6,414 nucleotides of DNA from assembly GCF_946187255.1 (NCBI RefSeq), contig NZ_CAMHRZ010000193.1, positions 1 to 6,414 of the forward strand, read 5' to 3'. The stretch comes from an uncultured Ruminococcus sp. (lineage in GTDB: Bacteria > Bacillota > Clostridia > Oscillospirales > Ruminococcaceae). This document shows positions 6,192 to 6,414 of the stretch, piece after piece. Every line of letters starts with the position of its first letter. The first letter of the stretch is position 1. The notes under the pieces were generated by a model. The model made no database searches and had not been told where the DNA came from. It saw only the letters and a list, made by a program, of their open reading frames with translations. A program made the translations under genes and the position numbers.

Positions 6192-6414
6192 CAATCTGCC
6201 TCCGTTCTTTCTCTATTCTCTTCATATGCGTTGATGTCATATAATGCTCGTGCCGGGAACAGCACCACGATATTATTTTTTTGCGGTTTCTCCTGCCGCT
6301 CTTCCAGTTCCTCCGTCATTGCGTCATGCAAGGGATTTAACAGCCACACTGCCACAGCGTTAAACAGCGCCGCAACAAAGCACCCGATCGTTAGTACTAT
6401 CTCTCCTCTGTATG
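6191..6414 (-). CDS. Small membrane protein, C-terminal part, cut by right edge
   Basis: The frame is open from the right edge to TGA at 6193-6191 and gives 73 residues. It begins YRGEIVLTIGCFVAALFNAV and continues with a hydrophobic run ending in VWLLNP, enough for one membrane-spanning helix. A soluble tail rich in Glu, Arg, Lys and Gln follows (EELEERQEKPQKNN), then NIVVLFPARALYDINAYEEN. The start codon is probably just outside the window, because the visible part already begins near the membrane helix and no good start with a ribosome binding site precedes it inside. Small one-helix proteins like this are common at the front of phage early operons; the function is unknown. The stop overlaps the next gene's ATG by one base, which supports a real gene in the same operon. 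Confidence 0.7.
   Translation of the reverse strand, partial: YRGEIVLTIGCFVAALFNAVAVWLLNPLHDAMTEELEERQEKPQKNNIVVLFPARALYDINAYEENRERTEAD
6199..6203 (-). promoter_or_regulatory. Ribosome binding site that fixes the start at 6191
   Basis: The minus strand reads GGAGG 7 bases before the ATG at 6191, ideal spacing, while the in-frame TTG at 6194 would be only 4 bases away. It lies in the last codons of the small membrane protein gene, so both genes are likely translated in a coupled way. Confidence 0.75.

Overview
The window is a tightly packed block of nine genes, all read from the minus strand (right to left). It looks like the early DNA replication and recombination module of a temperate or tailed phage (prophage) of a Gram-positive, Clostridia-like host. 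Three things support this: strong GGAGG-type ribosome binding sites before nearly every gene, stop/start overlaps or gaps of a few bases, and a gene set typical of Firmicutes siphophages (Gp157, a P-loop ATPase, a DEAD-type helicase, a VRR-NUC nuclease, a DUF669 protein and a primase-polymerase). A Ruminococcus-like host is a guess from protein flavour only. No integrase, repressor, structural gene or host gene is visible, so phage versus prophage cannot be settled here.

Layout in transcription order: (1) 6414-6191, the end of a small protein with one membrane segment, cut by the right edge. (2) 6191-5850, a 113-aa protein of unknown function. (3) A 64-base gap holding a short hairpin and an in-frame, coding-like stretch after the upstream UGA. 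(4) 5785-4883, a 300-aa protein with an HTH-like N-terminus and a long coiled coil; its gene contains a perfect 20-bp palindrome. (5) 4880-4287, Siphovirus Gp157-like protein. (6) 4272-3367, an AAA_24/Sak4-like RecA-fold ATPase with a C-terminal Cys4 zinc motif. (7) 3380-2040, an SF2 helicase with a C-terminal Cys4 motif. (8) 2035-1721, a VRR-NUC nuclease. (9) 1716-1168, a DUF669 protein with an SSB-like acidic tail. (10) 1155-1, the N-terminal 385 residues of an NrS-1/P4-type primase-polymerase, cut by the left edge before its expected SF3 helicase.

How they may work together (inference): the helicase and primase-polymerase/helicase open and copy the DNA, the DUF669 protein coats single strands and recruits partners through its tail, the ATPase and Gp157 take part in strand annealing or recombination, and VRR-NUC trims branched intermediates. 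The HTH/coiled-coil protein could be an origin- or DNA-organising factor. No promoter, terminator, tRNA, rRNA, CRISPR array or insertion sequence was seen. The operon is probably transcribed from a promoter beyond the right edge. The plus strand has only shadow reading frames.
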